A stretch of 64,000 nucleotides of DNA, taken from Cellulomonas xiejunii. Its GTDB lineage: Bacteria > Actinomycetota > Actinomycetes > Actinomycetales > Cellulomonadaceae. Shown one piece after another: positions 9,560-18,223 of this stretch. The stretch covers positions 4,126,911 through 4,190,910 of the forward strand of contig NZ_CP101987.1 of assembly GCF_024508315.1 (NCBI RefSeq). The letters are read 5' to 3'. Numbering within the stretch: position 1 is the first letter of the stretch; every line of letters starts with the position of its first letter. The notes under the pieces are model-generated. The model was not told the origin of the DNA and did not search any database. It saw only the letters and a list, made by a program, of their open reading frames with translations. A program made the translations under genes and the position numbers.

Positions 9560-9771
9560 TTAGTCGTCGTCTGCCAGATACGTGGGGCTCACGCCTCCAT
9601 GACGAATGCCAGACAACTCTTGAGCGATCGACAGCAGGGCCGCTACTTCGGCGACTTGAGTTGATGGTCGATAGTGAGGTGCTCGAGGTCATCAATCGAA
9701 CCGGAGCTCTTGCCCTTGGCCGCGCCGATGGTGCGCGCCAGAGAGTCCCATGCAGTTGCGTAGGTGCTCAT
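9560..9771 (-). pseudogene. small frameshifted gene downstream of the whiB-like gene
   Basis: An ATG at 9771, with GGGGGC just before it, opens a 42-residue frame ending at 9643 (MSTYATAWDSLARTIG... IDDLEHLTIDHQLK). After the DHQLK segment a different frame continues as VAEVAALLSIAQELSGIR and ends LADDD at 9560. Joined by one frameshift near 9650-9660, the two pieces make a coherent helical protein of about 70 residues. I read this as one small gene broken by a single-base indel, or a sequencing error. The function is unknown. It follows the transposition operon after a 71-nt gap. The sequence from 9439 to 9559 shows nothing else. Confidence 0.5.
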
Positions 9772-9842
9772 GCCCCCTGACGGTAGCGGTGGCGTGTGGC
9801 CGGCACGTCGTGGGGCGGCACACGAAAGAGGGTTGCACCCAC

Positions 9843-10184
9843 TCACCGCGCATCCTTCGTGAGGTATCGGCGCTCTTGAGCAAGGAGGCCGCCGCGGGCG
9901 CTGACCTGCCAGCCGGCCTGGACACGTTCGTGTGCCAGTGCGTCGAGCAAGCAGTCGGCCGCGACCGTGCACGTACCGCAGACGCGTCGTTGGTGCGCGA
10001 TCACGGCGTCCGTCACCGTGTCGCGCTCGTAGAAGTGTTCGTCGCCGACGCACGCGGCGTCGTCCTCCCAGTCCGGGCGCGGCGCGCACCGGGCGCCGAA
10101 CAGTTGGTCGGCGTGCGCTCGCACATCGGATGGGTCGCGGTAGCGGGAGCCACCCCGTGCCGTTGTCCGACCTGACGCGTTCAC
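9843..10184 (-). CDS. WhiB-like regulator at the end of the transposition operon
   Basis: A 113-residue protein with the WhiB iron-sulphur signature: Cys at 45, 69, 72 and 78 in a C-x23-C-x2-C-x5-C pattern, preceded by DWEDDAAC. WhiB proteins bind a 4Fe-4S cluster and usually act with the principal sigma factor. The downstream turn that normally reads GVWGG is replaced here by GWQVSARGG, so DNA or sigma contact may differ. The GTG start overlaps the tniQ stop by 4 nt, so it is translationally coupled to the Tn7-like genes. A plausible role, not shown, is control of transposition or cargo expression in response to redox state. Confidence 0.85.
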   Translation of the reverse strand: MNASGRTTARGGSRYRDPSDVRAHADQLFGARCAPRPDWEDDAACVGDEHFYERDTVTDAVIAHQRRVCGTCTVAADCLLDALAHERVQAGWQVSARGGLLAQERRYLTKDAR

Positions 10185-11809
10185 ACGGCACCGGTCGCGT
10201 GCTGGGTCCGGGCCGCTTGGGTGAGCGCGGCAATCGCCAGTGGACGCAGGGAAGCCGCGAACTGACGGTAGGCGACCCTGCTGCGTCGGGCTGGAGGAAT
10301 CGTCCATGCCGGGCTTGTGCTCAGCAGTCCGCCAGCGTGCACGCACCACAAGTAGGTGACCGCGTACGGGAACGACCTCGCCCGTGTCCCGGGACGGTGC
10401 TCCCCAACCCACTGCTCGAACCAGGCGTCGCTCGTCGCTAACGCGCGAACCTGCTGTTCGCGGTCCCGGTAGTTGCCCGTCATCTCGGCGCCGATGGCGT
10501 CGAGTGCGTCGGTCAGGCGTCGGGGGTCGGGGCGGCTTCGGGCGCTGACGCTACGCGCCGTTCGGGTGCCGAGATCGCCGTCGAGCCCGAGCATTTCGGC
10601 GGCGTCCGCCCACGTGGTGGCGCCGCCCCTTCGGGCCATGCAGAGCGATAGGAAGAGACGGTTCGTTTCGGCCTTGTCCGTGGTGAACAGGTGAGCGGCC
10701 TGGCGGCGGAAGAGCGGTTCCGGGACGACTTGGGGGATCCGTTCCGGATCGACCAAGGTGCCCGTCCTACGGAGGTGGGTGCTGATGCGCTGGTGCGGGG
10801 CGAGCGCTGCCATCGTCAAGCGGGTCAGGGCCGGTGTCATCGTGGTGTGGTCGGCGAGCCAGGCCAGCCGGGACTCAGTGCTGGTGGGGAGGATGTCGAA
10901 CCACGGGGCCAGCAGGTCCGCTGCCGCGCTCACGCCGGGAGCGGTGAGGATCTGGTCCGCGGTGGTCAGCACGGCGGACCTGACCAGTGGGTCGATCGGC
11001 GGCGACAGATGCCAGCGCACCCGCCGGGTGTCTCGCGCCTCCCTTCGGACCTGGTCCATCCAGGGAGCGAGGCTGCTGGCATCGGCGTGGCTCGCAAGGT
11101 GCAGGAGCAGCACCGCGAGATGCCGCCCGGCGGCGAGGTACTCCTGGGCTGTCGCTACCGCGCCCAGCATGGGGACCGCCGACCCAGTGCACGCGACGTC
11201 GTGCCGGTCCTGCCGTGCGAGCTCGTCGCCGGCTGCCTTCGCCGTGGTGAGCCCTGAGACGTCGATGTCACACACGGTGCGTTCGCCGGTGGGGTTGAAG
11301 CAGCAGGTCCCGGCTCCGTGTCGGAGCGGTTCGTGCGGGTGGTCGGCAAATCGTCGCCCGCAGCCAGGGCAGCGCTCGATCAGGTAGCAGGAGTGCTCGG
11401 TGCAGATCGTGACAGTGGGCAGCCGCCAGGCCGTCCGCCAGCACCCGTCCCTCGCGAGGCAAGCCGGGCACGCTCCCGTGCCCTGAAGCCGAAACCAGCC
11501 GCGGCCTGCGACGGTCCGCCAGGACGACCAGCGCTGGGGATTCAGGCCGGCCAGGTCGAGGGCGGTCCCGTCGAAGCGCGAGAGCGTCGCGGCGACGACC
11601 CTGTGATGCGGAGCGCCGGTGAGCTCGGTGATCGACATGAGGGTTCGTTGGTCAGGCTTAACGGCGAGGAATCGCGTCGTGCCACCACCCCACCGAAGTG
11701 CGGACGCGAGCTGAGTGGTCAGCAGGCCGTTGTCCTCAGCCACGTGCTCGAGCCAGTCGGTGATGCACTGGTCTGCGGCCGGCTGGGACCGGACAGGGAG
11801 CGGACTCAT
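10181..11809 (-). CDS. TniQ/TnsD-family target-site protein, copy 2
   Basis: A 542-residue TniQ-family protein, the class that chooses target sites for Tn7-like transposons. The zinc-ligand array sits at 114-170: CPAC at 114-117, a C-x2-H at about 136-139, CPGC at 147-150, and further Cys at 169-170. A long helical C-terminus suits a TnsD-type protein that recognises a fixed attachment site. It overlaps the upstream tniQ by 4 nt (ATGA) and the whiB-like gene by 4 nt. It is clearly distinct from its neighbour and longer, so the two copies probably have different targeting roles; which does which is not known. Confidence 0.88.
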   Translation of the reverse strand: MSPLPVRSQPAADQCITDWLEHVAEDNGLLTTQLASALRWGGGTTRFLAVKPDQRTLMSITELTGAPHHRVVAATLSRFDGTALDLAGLNPQRWSSWRTVAGRGWFRLQGTGACPACLARDGCWRTAWRLPTVTICTEHSCYLIERCPGCGRRFADHPHEPLRHGAGTCCFNPTGERTVCDIDVSGLTTAKAAGDELARQDRHDVACTGSAVPMLGAVATAQEYLAAGRHLAVLLLHLASHADASSLAPWMDQVRREARDTRRVRWHLSPPIDPLVRSAVLTTADQILTAPGVSAAADLLAPWFDILPTSTESRLAWLADHTTMTPALTRLTMAALAPHQRISTHLRRTGTLVDPERIPQVVPEPLFRRQAAHLFTTDKAETNRLFLSLCMARRGGATTWADAAEMLGLDGDLGTRTARSVSARSRPDPRRLTDALDAIGAEMTGNYRDREQQVRALATSDAWFEQWVGEHRPGTRARSFPYAVTYLWCVHAGGLLSTSPAWTIPPARRSRVAYRQFAASLRPLAIAALTQAARTQHATGAV

Positions 11810-13323
11810 GCGCCGGCTTCCCCCCTGTCGGCGACGACATCGCCGCGCTCGGCGACGAGCAGAGCAGGCCGGGTGGTGTCCGTCAGGTACTCCTCCACCG
11901 TCTGATGAAGAAGCAGCCTCTGTTCAGGATCGAGCCGTCGATCGAGTTCGAGGGCCGGATCGAGGAGGAAGTCCTCCACGGGTGGGCTGCACGTAATCGC
12001 GACCCAGATCCAGGTCTCGACGGCTTCCAGCGGCACAGGGTCGTCCGCGTTCCACAACTGGAAGAGGCGATGCAGGTGGCGGGCCAGGCCCGGCGCCTCA
12101 GCGAGGTGTTGACGCCTCTCGGCGTAGTCGACCAGGCCGTCCTCGACGAGCGCGTAGACGAACCGCCGGATGTCGTGGGCCGCCCTGGTGGCGATGCCGC
12201 GGCCGTGCGCCAGGCGGCGTGTCGTCCAGCCCGACCCCGTGACTCCGAGAGCGACGCGGGATCGGCGCTCGGTGTCCCTGTTGTGCACCGCGCCAGAGAC
12301 GAGCATGTGTGTCACGACCGCAAGCTCGACTCGTTGCGCTCGGCAGTCATCGGGCGGGGCGAACACTTCCCCCTGCCGCCGGTCCCAGACCGGGATGTGA
12401 TCTCCGCGTAGTCCCGTCCGTTCCTGCAGGTCCGCGATCTCCTGAGCCAGAGCCCTGTACCGGCGCCAGGCGTCGACGTCCCAGACGGGGATTCCGCTAC
12501 TGGGGCCATCAGCGTTGATGTCCGGCAGCAGACCGTTCCAGTCGAGTCGCTCCGCGTACTTGGCCAGCGCCGGGTCGTCACTCAGTCGCTCCCAGCCCTC
12601 CTGCACCAGCCGACGCCGCGTTTGACGGTTCTCCAGCGCGCGAGAGCACTCCATGACGAGCACGACGGCATGAGCTGGCCGACCTGCGGGCACCTTGGTC
12701 CAGACGCTGTGCCGGTCGGTGAGCGCCTCGCGAATCTCGGCTTCCCACCCGAGCAGCAAGGGCCACTCGTCATCGGCCGTGAGGGCGACCAACGTGATGA
12801 GTGCGTACAGGCGTCGCAGCTCCAGCGCGTACCGTCGGTGGATGCGCGCCTTCGCCAGGGTGTCGGCGATGCGGCGCTGGGTTGCCACGGCCCGACGGTC
12901 GGGGGGGAGAGCGTCGAGCCGCGCGTCATCGGTCCGTTCGAGCAACGAGGGGCACGCGACGCACAGAGGGTGCAACGCAAGCTGCCAGTCCCGCAGGTAG
13001 ATGCCCGTCGTCGAGGTGCACCGTGGGCACGTCCACCGCACGCCCGGCAGTCGCCAGCTCCGTGCCTGGCTCTTCCCCGGCCGCCCGGTGACGGCGCGCG
13101 GATAGACGTCGACCGTCATGGCCCTCACGACGCTCGGACTGAGGCCGAGCGCGGCGCCCAAGCTCTTGACCACCGCCGGGTTGGCGGAGCGACGAGCGAG
13201 CGTCCCAGGGGTGAGGCCGAGTGCGGCTGGCCGCACCCCGTTCAAGACGGCGGTCCGCTCGGCCAGCGAGTACAAATCCTCCCCGGGCGCCGGGTCCGGT
13301 CGGATGGGTAGCAGTTCCGTCAT
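11806..13323 (-). CDS. TniQ/TnsD-family target-site protein, copy 1
   Basis: A 505-residue TniQ-family protein. The N-terminus has the family opening (PGEDLYSLAERTAVLNG), and two zinc pairs follow: CPRC at 99-102 and CVAC at 121-124. The C-terminal two thirds are helical. The ATG at 13323 overlaps the tnsC stop by 4 nt, which rules out the longer frame to 13629. In Tn7-like elements TniQ/TnsD proteins link the target DNA to the TnsC ring. Two adjacent tniQ genes without any CRISPR genes in view is an uncommon layout. Confidence 0.88.
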   Translation of the reverse strand: MTELLPIRPDPAPGEDLYSLAERTAVLNGVRPAALGLTPGTLARRSANPAVVKSLGAALGLSPSVVRAMTVDVYPRAVTGRPGKSQARSWRLPGVRWTCPRCTSTTGIYLRDWQLALHPLCVACPSLLERTDDARLDALPPDRRAVATQRRIADTLAKARIHRRYALELRRLYALITLVALTADDEWPLLLGWEAEIREALTDRHSVWTKVPAGRPAHAVVLVMECSRALENRQTRRRLVQEGWERLSDDPALAKYAERLDWNGLLPDINADGPSSGIPVWDVDAWRRYRALAQEIADLQERTGLRGDHIPVWDRRQGEVFAPPDDCRAQRVELAVVTHMLVSGAVHNRDTERRSRVALGVTGSGWTTRRLAHGRGIATRAAHDIRRFVYALVEDGLVDYAERRQHLAEAPGLARHLHRLFQLWNADDPVPLEAVETWIWVAITCSPPVEDFLLDPALELDRRLDPEQRLLLHQTVEEYLTDTTRPALLVAERGDVVADRGEAGA

Positions 13324-14390
13324 CGTGCAGCTCCGACCTGTCGCTGCGCCTCTGCCCGCTTCGCCCGCACCAGTACGGGGAGCATCGACTCCTCCGTCTT
13401 CGCCCTCTCCGAGAGGAACGCGGCGGCGACATGGGACTTTCTGATCGTCCAGGAGCCGTCCTCGGCTGCCATGTGCATCACTTGGCGGAGAAGGTCGACG
13501 GTGTCCCCCATGAAGCCCTGCGTGCGCCGCCAGATGTCTGGCGCGAGTGATCTCGGCAAGAGCCCTGGTTCGGCCGCAGGCAGGTAGGGCAGCAGAACTT
13601 GCTCCGCACCGTGCAGGAACTCCTGCCACTCCGCTCGGTGCTCTGGCTCGCTGCGGAAGGTCTCCAGCTGGATCACGTGGAGTCGGCCTGCGAGCTGTGG
13701 ATCTGTGTACACCAGACTGTTCGCCTCGCGTCGCCCCACGAGGACGAGGGACCCGCCGTGCTGCCCCAAGACGGTGTTGATGTGCTTGAGGTGGTCGAGG
13801 ACCTGCCGCGCGTCTCGGTTACCGAGCTGAAGCATGTTGATGTCATCGACGACCAGCAACTTCAGCCTGTGATTCTCGACGACGTCGGAGAAGCGCGCGA
13901 CCAGATCGGGAATGAGTCCGTTCGTGGGGTATCCGAAGAAGCTGAGGACCTGCGTGGTGAACAGGCGAATCTTGCCGGATCCCAGATCGATCCAGCACAC
14001 GGGAACGTCCTGCGCGTGGACCCCGGGTCGCGGCCGCCAGGTCGGCGGCGTCGGATCGTCGAACGCCGGTCCGAGCGTCTCCCGGTAGAACCGGTTGGCC
14101 CAGGCGCGCACCTGCGTCGACTTGCCCGCGGTGTGCTTCGCGGTGACCGCGACGACGTTCTTGGCGCCCGGTGCACGCAGCGCGTTGTCCTTGATGATCC
14201 GGTCGATCCGCTTCTGGGCTCGCAGACCTGCCGCCCATGGGAGTTGGACGTACTGGAGCCAGGCGTTGCGCTCCTCGATGTACGCCTCCAGTCGTCGAGT
14301 AGGCATCGCCCTCAACTCGCTGACGGTGTAGACCGCGGGCGGCTCGGGACCCGTGTGCCTAGCGAACTGGTGCCAGTCGCCGGCCTTCAC
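13320..14390 (-). CDS. tnsC: TnsC/TniB-like AAA+ ATPase
   Basis: A 356-residue AAA+ protein, the regulator that links target selection to the transposase. The Walker A motif is at 84-92 (AKHTAGKST, with Ala in the first position) and Walker B at about 177-183 (LKLLVVDDI). LVLVGR near 215 fits sensor 1. It overlaps tnsB and the first tniQ gene by 4 nt each, which supports the start. The size matches the TniB/TnsC group of actinobacterial elements rather than the 555-residue TnsC of Tn7 itself. Confidence 0.92.
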   Translation of the reverse strand: MKAGDWHQFARHTGPEPPAVYTVSELRAMPTRRLEAYIEERNAWLQYVQLPWAAGLRAQKRIDRIIKDNALRAPGAKNVVAVTAKHTAGKSTQVRAWANRFYRETLGPAFDDPTPPTWRPRPGVHAQDVPVCWIDLGSGKIRLFTTQVLSFFGYPTNGLIPDLVARFSDVVENHRLKLLVVDDINMLQLGNRDARQVLDHLKHINTVLGQHGGSLVLVGRREANSLVYTDPQLAGRLHVIQLETFRSEPEHRAEWQEFLHGAEQVLLPYLPAAEPGLLPRSLAPDIWRRTQGFMGDTVDLLRQVMHMAAEDGSWTIRKSHVAAAFLSERAKTEESMLPVLVRAKRAEAQRQVGAAR

Positions 14391-16612
14391 CAGGAATCCG
14401 GATCGCTTGGCTCAGGCGGCCTGAACGGCCAGGAGTCAGCCCAGATCCCGAGGTCGTCGTCGCCTGTCGACGGTTCAGGCACCGGGGCCGGAGCGGCCGC
14501 CACGACCTCCGCGACGGTCATCGCGACATCGGCTTCGGTGTGGTCACGTCGGGATGACTCGAACCTCAACCGAGCCGCAGAGACCCGCTTCTTCCAGTCC
14601 TTCGGCACCACGCCGTCGACGAGGCTGCCGAGTTCCTTGACGATCTCGTCCTCGATGGCTGTGGCCGAGAGGAACGTTCCCCCAGGTCTGCGGCGGACCT
14701 CCGATCGGACGTGCTGAGCGAGCACCTCGGTCAGCGGTGCCTGCGTGAGGTGCGCCTTTCGCCAAGGCACCTCGACGATGCGCCTGGTCTCGGGGTGTCG
14801 GAACCACACTCGGGTGACGTCGTGCGGGTCGTACACGAACGGCATCGCACGGTCCTCCGGCCGAAAGGTGCCGACTGGCACGGCGCGGAGCCCGTTGAGG
14901 TGCTGGCTGTCGTAGACGAGGTCAGCGAACTCGACGCCGGCGGGACCGACGGTTCCCCAGCGCTGTGGCAGGAAGTCGTAGATCAGATCGGGCCGCTGCG
15001 GGACATGAAGCCGGCCGGAGAGCTTCAGCAGGGCGTCGAACAGCTCGATCGGCGTGAGATCGACCCGTTCTGCGCCTGGCCGGTGCAGCCCAGAGTGCGG
15101 GGTGCGGTGATAGTCGAGTGCCACCCACCGCCGCAGGAAGCGCTCCAGCTCGTGGGCTGTCAGCAAGGGCTCATCGCGGTGGGAGCCGGGGAGTCCAACC
15201 GTGCGGCCGCGCTGCGAGGGGTTGCGACCCTTGTAGCCCGGGAGCTGCTGGAGCCCTCTCTGAACGGTCTCGTGCCAGCGCTCCAGGATCCCGTTGTCGA
15301 TCGGGCGCCTCGTCCGGGAGTACGCGGCGTCCACGCCGAAGCGTCCCAGCAGGTCGCGGAACACCTGCGAGACGAAGATGGAGCCGTGATCGGCGCGCAC
15401 TGCTGCGGGCCTGACACCGGGCACCATGTGCTCGCCCTGCAGGCCCGGGGCGACGCGGGCGCTGCGGCAGGTTCGAGGGCATGTGACCTCGACACCGGAG
15501 CAGCTCGGGTGAGCGTCAGGTGCATCGGCGTAGAACTCGATCTGCTGGGGCACACCAGCCCATGCCCAGTCCGTAACCGTCGTGCCGTCGACGAGCATCG
15601 AGAACGGGCGCATCACGTCGTACATCAGCATCGCGGCGTCGTGGGCGTCAGCTGACATCGGCACGACGCGCAGCGCCAATATCGCTCGAGTCGCGAGGCA
15701 GATCGCTGTGATGATCTCGACACTGCAGGCACCGTTGCGGTCCGGGCACCAGACCATGACGTCCGCCCGCGTGACGTCGATCGCCACGACCTGGCCCGGA
15801 ATCATGGCTGGATACGACTGCGATCCTGCTACGCCGCGAAGCTTGTTCGAGCGCTGCGCGCGGGTGGTCGCTCCGCGTCTGGACATCAGGTGGGAGACGT
15901 AGCGGCCGGACGCCCGCTGCGGTGCCTCCACCTCGTGACCCAGTTCGCGCAGCCGCGCATGGATCCGCCGGCGGACCTCGCGGAAACTGACGGTCGAGAC
16001 GTCGCCGTCGAACTGGGAGACGACCTCGTGCGCTGCCTGTCGCCAAGCGAGCGGGATCGTCGAGAAGACCTCGACGGTCTTGGCCCGTCGGCCGTCCACC
16101 AGGCCGATCAGTCCGTCCCTGCTCCAGGCGTTGACCCACAACAGGAGAAGCCGTCCTGAGGTCTTCGAGAAGTCGCGGTCGCCGATGCGGCTCGTCGAGG
16201 ACTCGTGGCGCAGCAGCGCTGCCATCCGCTCACACCGCGCGGTGACGCTCAGGCCCGACGCAGGATCGAACGCCGTCGACGGCTCCCCGGGGAGTGCGAG
16301 CTGCGGGTGCCCGTGCCGGAACCCGGTGACAACCTCGAGAACCACACCGAGTCGGAACATCGCCTCGTCGCGAGCCTCGGTGCTGAGGCGCCCCCACGCC
16401 TCTGCGAAACTGCGGAGAGCCGCCGGATCCTTCGTCCCAGGACTTGGCGCGACGGGGTCGATGTTGGTCAGGTCTAGCCAGGAGACGTCGTGGACGCTGC
16501 CCCGGACGTCCCGCAACTGCACGCCGGTGCGGTCCAGGTGGAGGACGACGGCGGTGCCGTCGTCGGTCAAGACCATGTCTCCGACGGAGATCTCGATCCG
16601 GTTCTCAGACAT
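14387..16612 (-). CDS. tnsB: TnsB/TniA-like DDE transposase
   Basis: A 741-residue Mu/TnsB-type transposase that binds the element ends and joins the 3' ends to target DNA. The N-terminus has helix-turn-helix-like repeats for end binding. The retroviral-integrase-like core carries the triad Asp 279 (VAIDVTRADV), Asp 408 (VRADHGS) and Glu 444 (NGILERWHE), with the usual 35-residue gap between the last two. A Mu-type C-terminal barrel follows (region around 540-620). The segment around 370-400 is richer in Cys and Arg than usual. It overlaps tnsA by 8 nt and tnsC by 4 nt. The catalytic residues are intact. Confidence 0.95.
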   Translation of the reverse strand: MSENRIEISVGDMVLTDDGTAVVLHLDRTGVQLRDVRGSVHDVSWLDLTNIDPVAPSPGTKDPAALRSFAEAWGRLSTEARDEAMFRLGVVLEVVTGFRHGHPQLALPGEPSTAFDPASGLSVTARCERMAALLRHESSTSRIGDRDFSKTSGRLLLLWVNAWSRDGLIGLVDGRRAKTVEVFSTIPLAWRQAAHEVVSQFDGDVSTVSFREVRRRIHARLRELGHEVEAPQRASGRYVSHLMSRRGATTRAQRSNKLRGVAGSQSYPAMIPGQVVAIDVTRADVMVWCPDRNGACSVEIITAICLATRAILALRVVPMSADAHDAAMLMYDVMRPFSMLVDGTTVTDWAWAGVPQQIEFYADAPDAHPSCSGVEVTCPRTCRSARVAPGLQGEHMVPGVRPAAVRADHGSIFVSQVFRDLLGRFGVDAAYSRTRRPIDNGILERWHETVQRGLQQLPGYKGRNPSQRGRTVGLPGSHRDEPLLTAHELERFLRRWVALDYHRTPHSGLHRPGAERVDLTPIELFDALLKLSGRLHVPQRPDLIYDFLPQRWGTVGPAGVEFADLVYDSQHLNGLRAVPVGTFRPEDRAMPFVYDPHDVTRVWFRHPETRRIVEVPWRKAHLTQAPLTEVLAQHVRSEVRRRPGGTFLSATAIEDEIVKELGSLVDGVVPKDWKKRVSAARLRFESSRRDHTEADVAMTVAEVVAAAPAPVPEPSTGDDDLGIWADSWPFRPPEPSDPDSW

Positions 16613-17312
16613 CGGTCTCGGCCTTCGCGAGCGTCAGAACGGTAACGGCACTGATCGCGTGGTCGAGGTCGACGACGAGCTCACCAGTCCAGATCAGGTG
16701 CCACACGAGCGCTGTGAGATGGCCGTCACCGGCGTCATGGGCAAGCACGTCCGCAACGGTCGTCCCGCCACCAGCAAGTGCGAGCAGCTGGCGTCTGTTC
16801 TCCGCGTGTGGCCAGTTCGGAGGTGCCCTGAACACTCCGAGCCACAGCAGGTTCAGACGCCGTGCCGGAGCGAACCCGGTGTGGACCTCGGAGCCCCAGC
16901 CGACTTCTCGGCAGGCCTGCGCGGTCAGCTCGACCATGCGATGGAAGCGTTCGTCCTGCCGCTCTTGCGGACGAACATCCCAGACCACGACGCGGCCGTC
17001 CCAGTGCTCGACCAAGAGGTCGGGGACGTGCACCGCGCTGTCGTCGAAGGTGAACGCCACCGGTTGCGCGACGAGCCAGGCCACGGATGGGTCGCGATCG
17101 AGTGACCGCGCCAGTTCGTACTCAAGACCTGACTCCAGGACGATGTAGTCGCCTGTCGTCGCACTCCACATCCGGACGGGCGCATGTCGAGACATCGCGT
17201 CTGCAGCCGGTCGCCGTACTGAGATCAGGTCACGAATCGGCGGTGTGCCGAGCCCCCAGTCCCACAGGCCGTAGCCGCCACGGTTCTGGCGAAACCTCCA
17301 CGTTGCCGCCAC
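16605..17312 (-). CDS. tnsA: TnsA-like transposase endonuclease subunit
   Basis: A 235-residue TnsA-type endonuclease, which cuts the 5' ends so that the element moves by cut-and-paste. The nuclease core has ESGLE at 60-64, VPD at 96-98 and WDVRP at 111-115, matching the TnsA-like heteromeric endonucleases of actinobacteria. I chose the GTG at 17312 because GGGAGG lies 8 nt upstream; a longer start at 17372 would place the start codon inside a palindrome. It is the first gene of the operon and overlaps tnsB by 8 nt. The presence of TnsA separates this element from replicative Tn5053-type TniABQ elements. Confidence 0.88.
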   Translation of the reverse strand: MAATWRFRQNRGGYGLWDWGLGTPPIRDLISVRRPAADAMSRHAPVRMWSATTGDYIVLESGLEYELARSLDRDPSVAWLVAQPVAFTFDDSAVHVPDLLVEHWDGRVVVWDVRPQERQDERFHRMVELTAQACREVGWGSEVHTGFAPARRLNLLWLGVFRAPPNWPHAENRRQLLALAGGGTTVADVLAHDAGDGHLTALVWHLIWTGELVVDLDHAISAVTVLTLAKAETDV

Positions 17313-17717
17313 GTGCGGCACCTCCCCACGGGCCGCACAGCACGCGTCGACAGGCAGCGCGACAACAGGCACACACCTCGTGTGTGCCTGGGAGCACGCC
17401 CTAGACTGGCCATCGACGGCCCTTCGTCTTCCACGGACACATCAGAGCCGTCACGGGGTGTCGCTGTTCCCGCAGCGGCACCCCACTTGCGTTCTCACGC
17501 AGGCTCCACCGCCAACGTCGGCGGTCATCCGACTGTACCGCGCGCAGGACCCGTGGACCAGGCATGTTCCGCACGGAGGTCCACAGTGCTTGCTGGGAAC
17601 CGTCAACTGTCGCCGCTGGTGACCAACGCAGCCCAGGGTAGATTGGGAAGGAATCGCACGCAGGGATCGCCCGGATTCGCGTTGCTGCAGGTGAGGCCCG
17701 CCAACTCAGGAGGAACG
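17313..17717. other. control region upstream of tnsA
   Basis: This 405-bp divergent region should carry the promoter of the transposition operon and possibly transposase-binding sites. It contains the palindrome at 17366-17390 and loosely related GTCGC(T/C)G segments near 17460 and 17607. No confident element end or clear promoter was identified. Confidence 0.5.
17366..17390. promoter_or_regulatory. 25-bp perfect palindrome upstream of tnsA
   Basis: Two 11-bp arms, CAGGCACACAC and GTGTGTGCCTG, flank CTC. It lies 54 nt before the chosen tnsA start, where a dimeric repressor could block the whole operon. It could instead be a transposase site. Confidence 0.6.
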
Positions 17718-17993
17718 ATGCCCGAGGACCTCTACGGCCCCCTCCGATGCATGAACCCGTACTGCCCGACCCTCTGCGAACTGCCGCTCGACGGCCGCCC
17801 TGGCGCTTTCTGCAGCGCCGTCTGCAAGAGCCGCTACAGCCGACGCCGTGCCGAGCTCGCCCGCGACCTCCGCGACCTCGAGGTGGCGATCGGCGCTGCA
17901 CCCAAGAAGGACCGACCAGAGCTCCGCCGTCGCCGCAAGGCGCTCCGGTTCCACCTGATGCGACATCCAGTGATCGATACGACGCTGAGCTGA
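17718..17993 (+). CDS. small Cys-rich zinc-knuckle-like protein
   Basis: A 91-residue protein starting at an ATG with AGGAGG a few nt upstream. The first 40 residues hold CMNPYC, a further Cys, and FCSAVCKSRYSRRR, an FCS-type zinc-finger pattern common in small actinobacterial proteins. A basic helical tail follows. It probably binds zinc and perhaps nucleic acid; no specific function is known to me. It diverges from tnsA, and the Abi_C gene lies downstream on the same strand. Confidence 0.72.
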   Translation: MPEDLYGPLRCMNPYCPTLCELPLDGRPGAFCSAVCKSRYSRRRAELARDLRDLEVAIGAAPKKDRPELRRRRKALRFHLMRHPVIDTTLS

Positions 17994-18223
17994 CTGATCA
18001 GACCTCGGGCCCAAGCACGAGGCGCACGGCGGGGGGATCGACGCCCGCAGCCACTGCGAGAGCCGGGAGCCCGTGGTCCGGCGCCCGTTCCTCTCCATGC
18101 CCATCGCGAACTGCACCCGGCGTAGGGAGCGGACACCGCTACGCGCAGCTGTGAACAGCACGACCGGCCGTGGCGGCTGCCCCCAACGATGAGCGGTGCA
18201 TCCCGCTCGGGCAGACTGAGATC

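Noticed and set aside
10181..17312. CRISPR-associated transposon
   Set aside because: Two TniQ proteins can suggest one, but no cas gene or repeat array is visible in the window.
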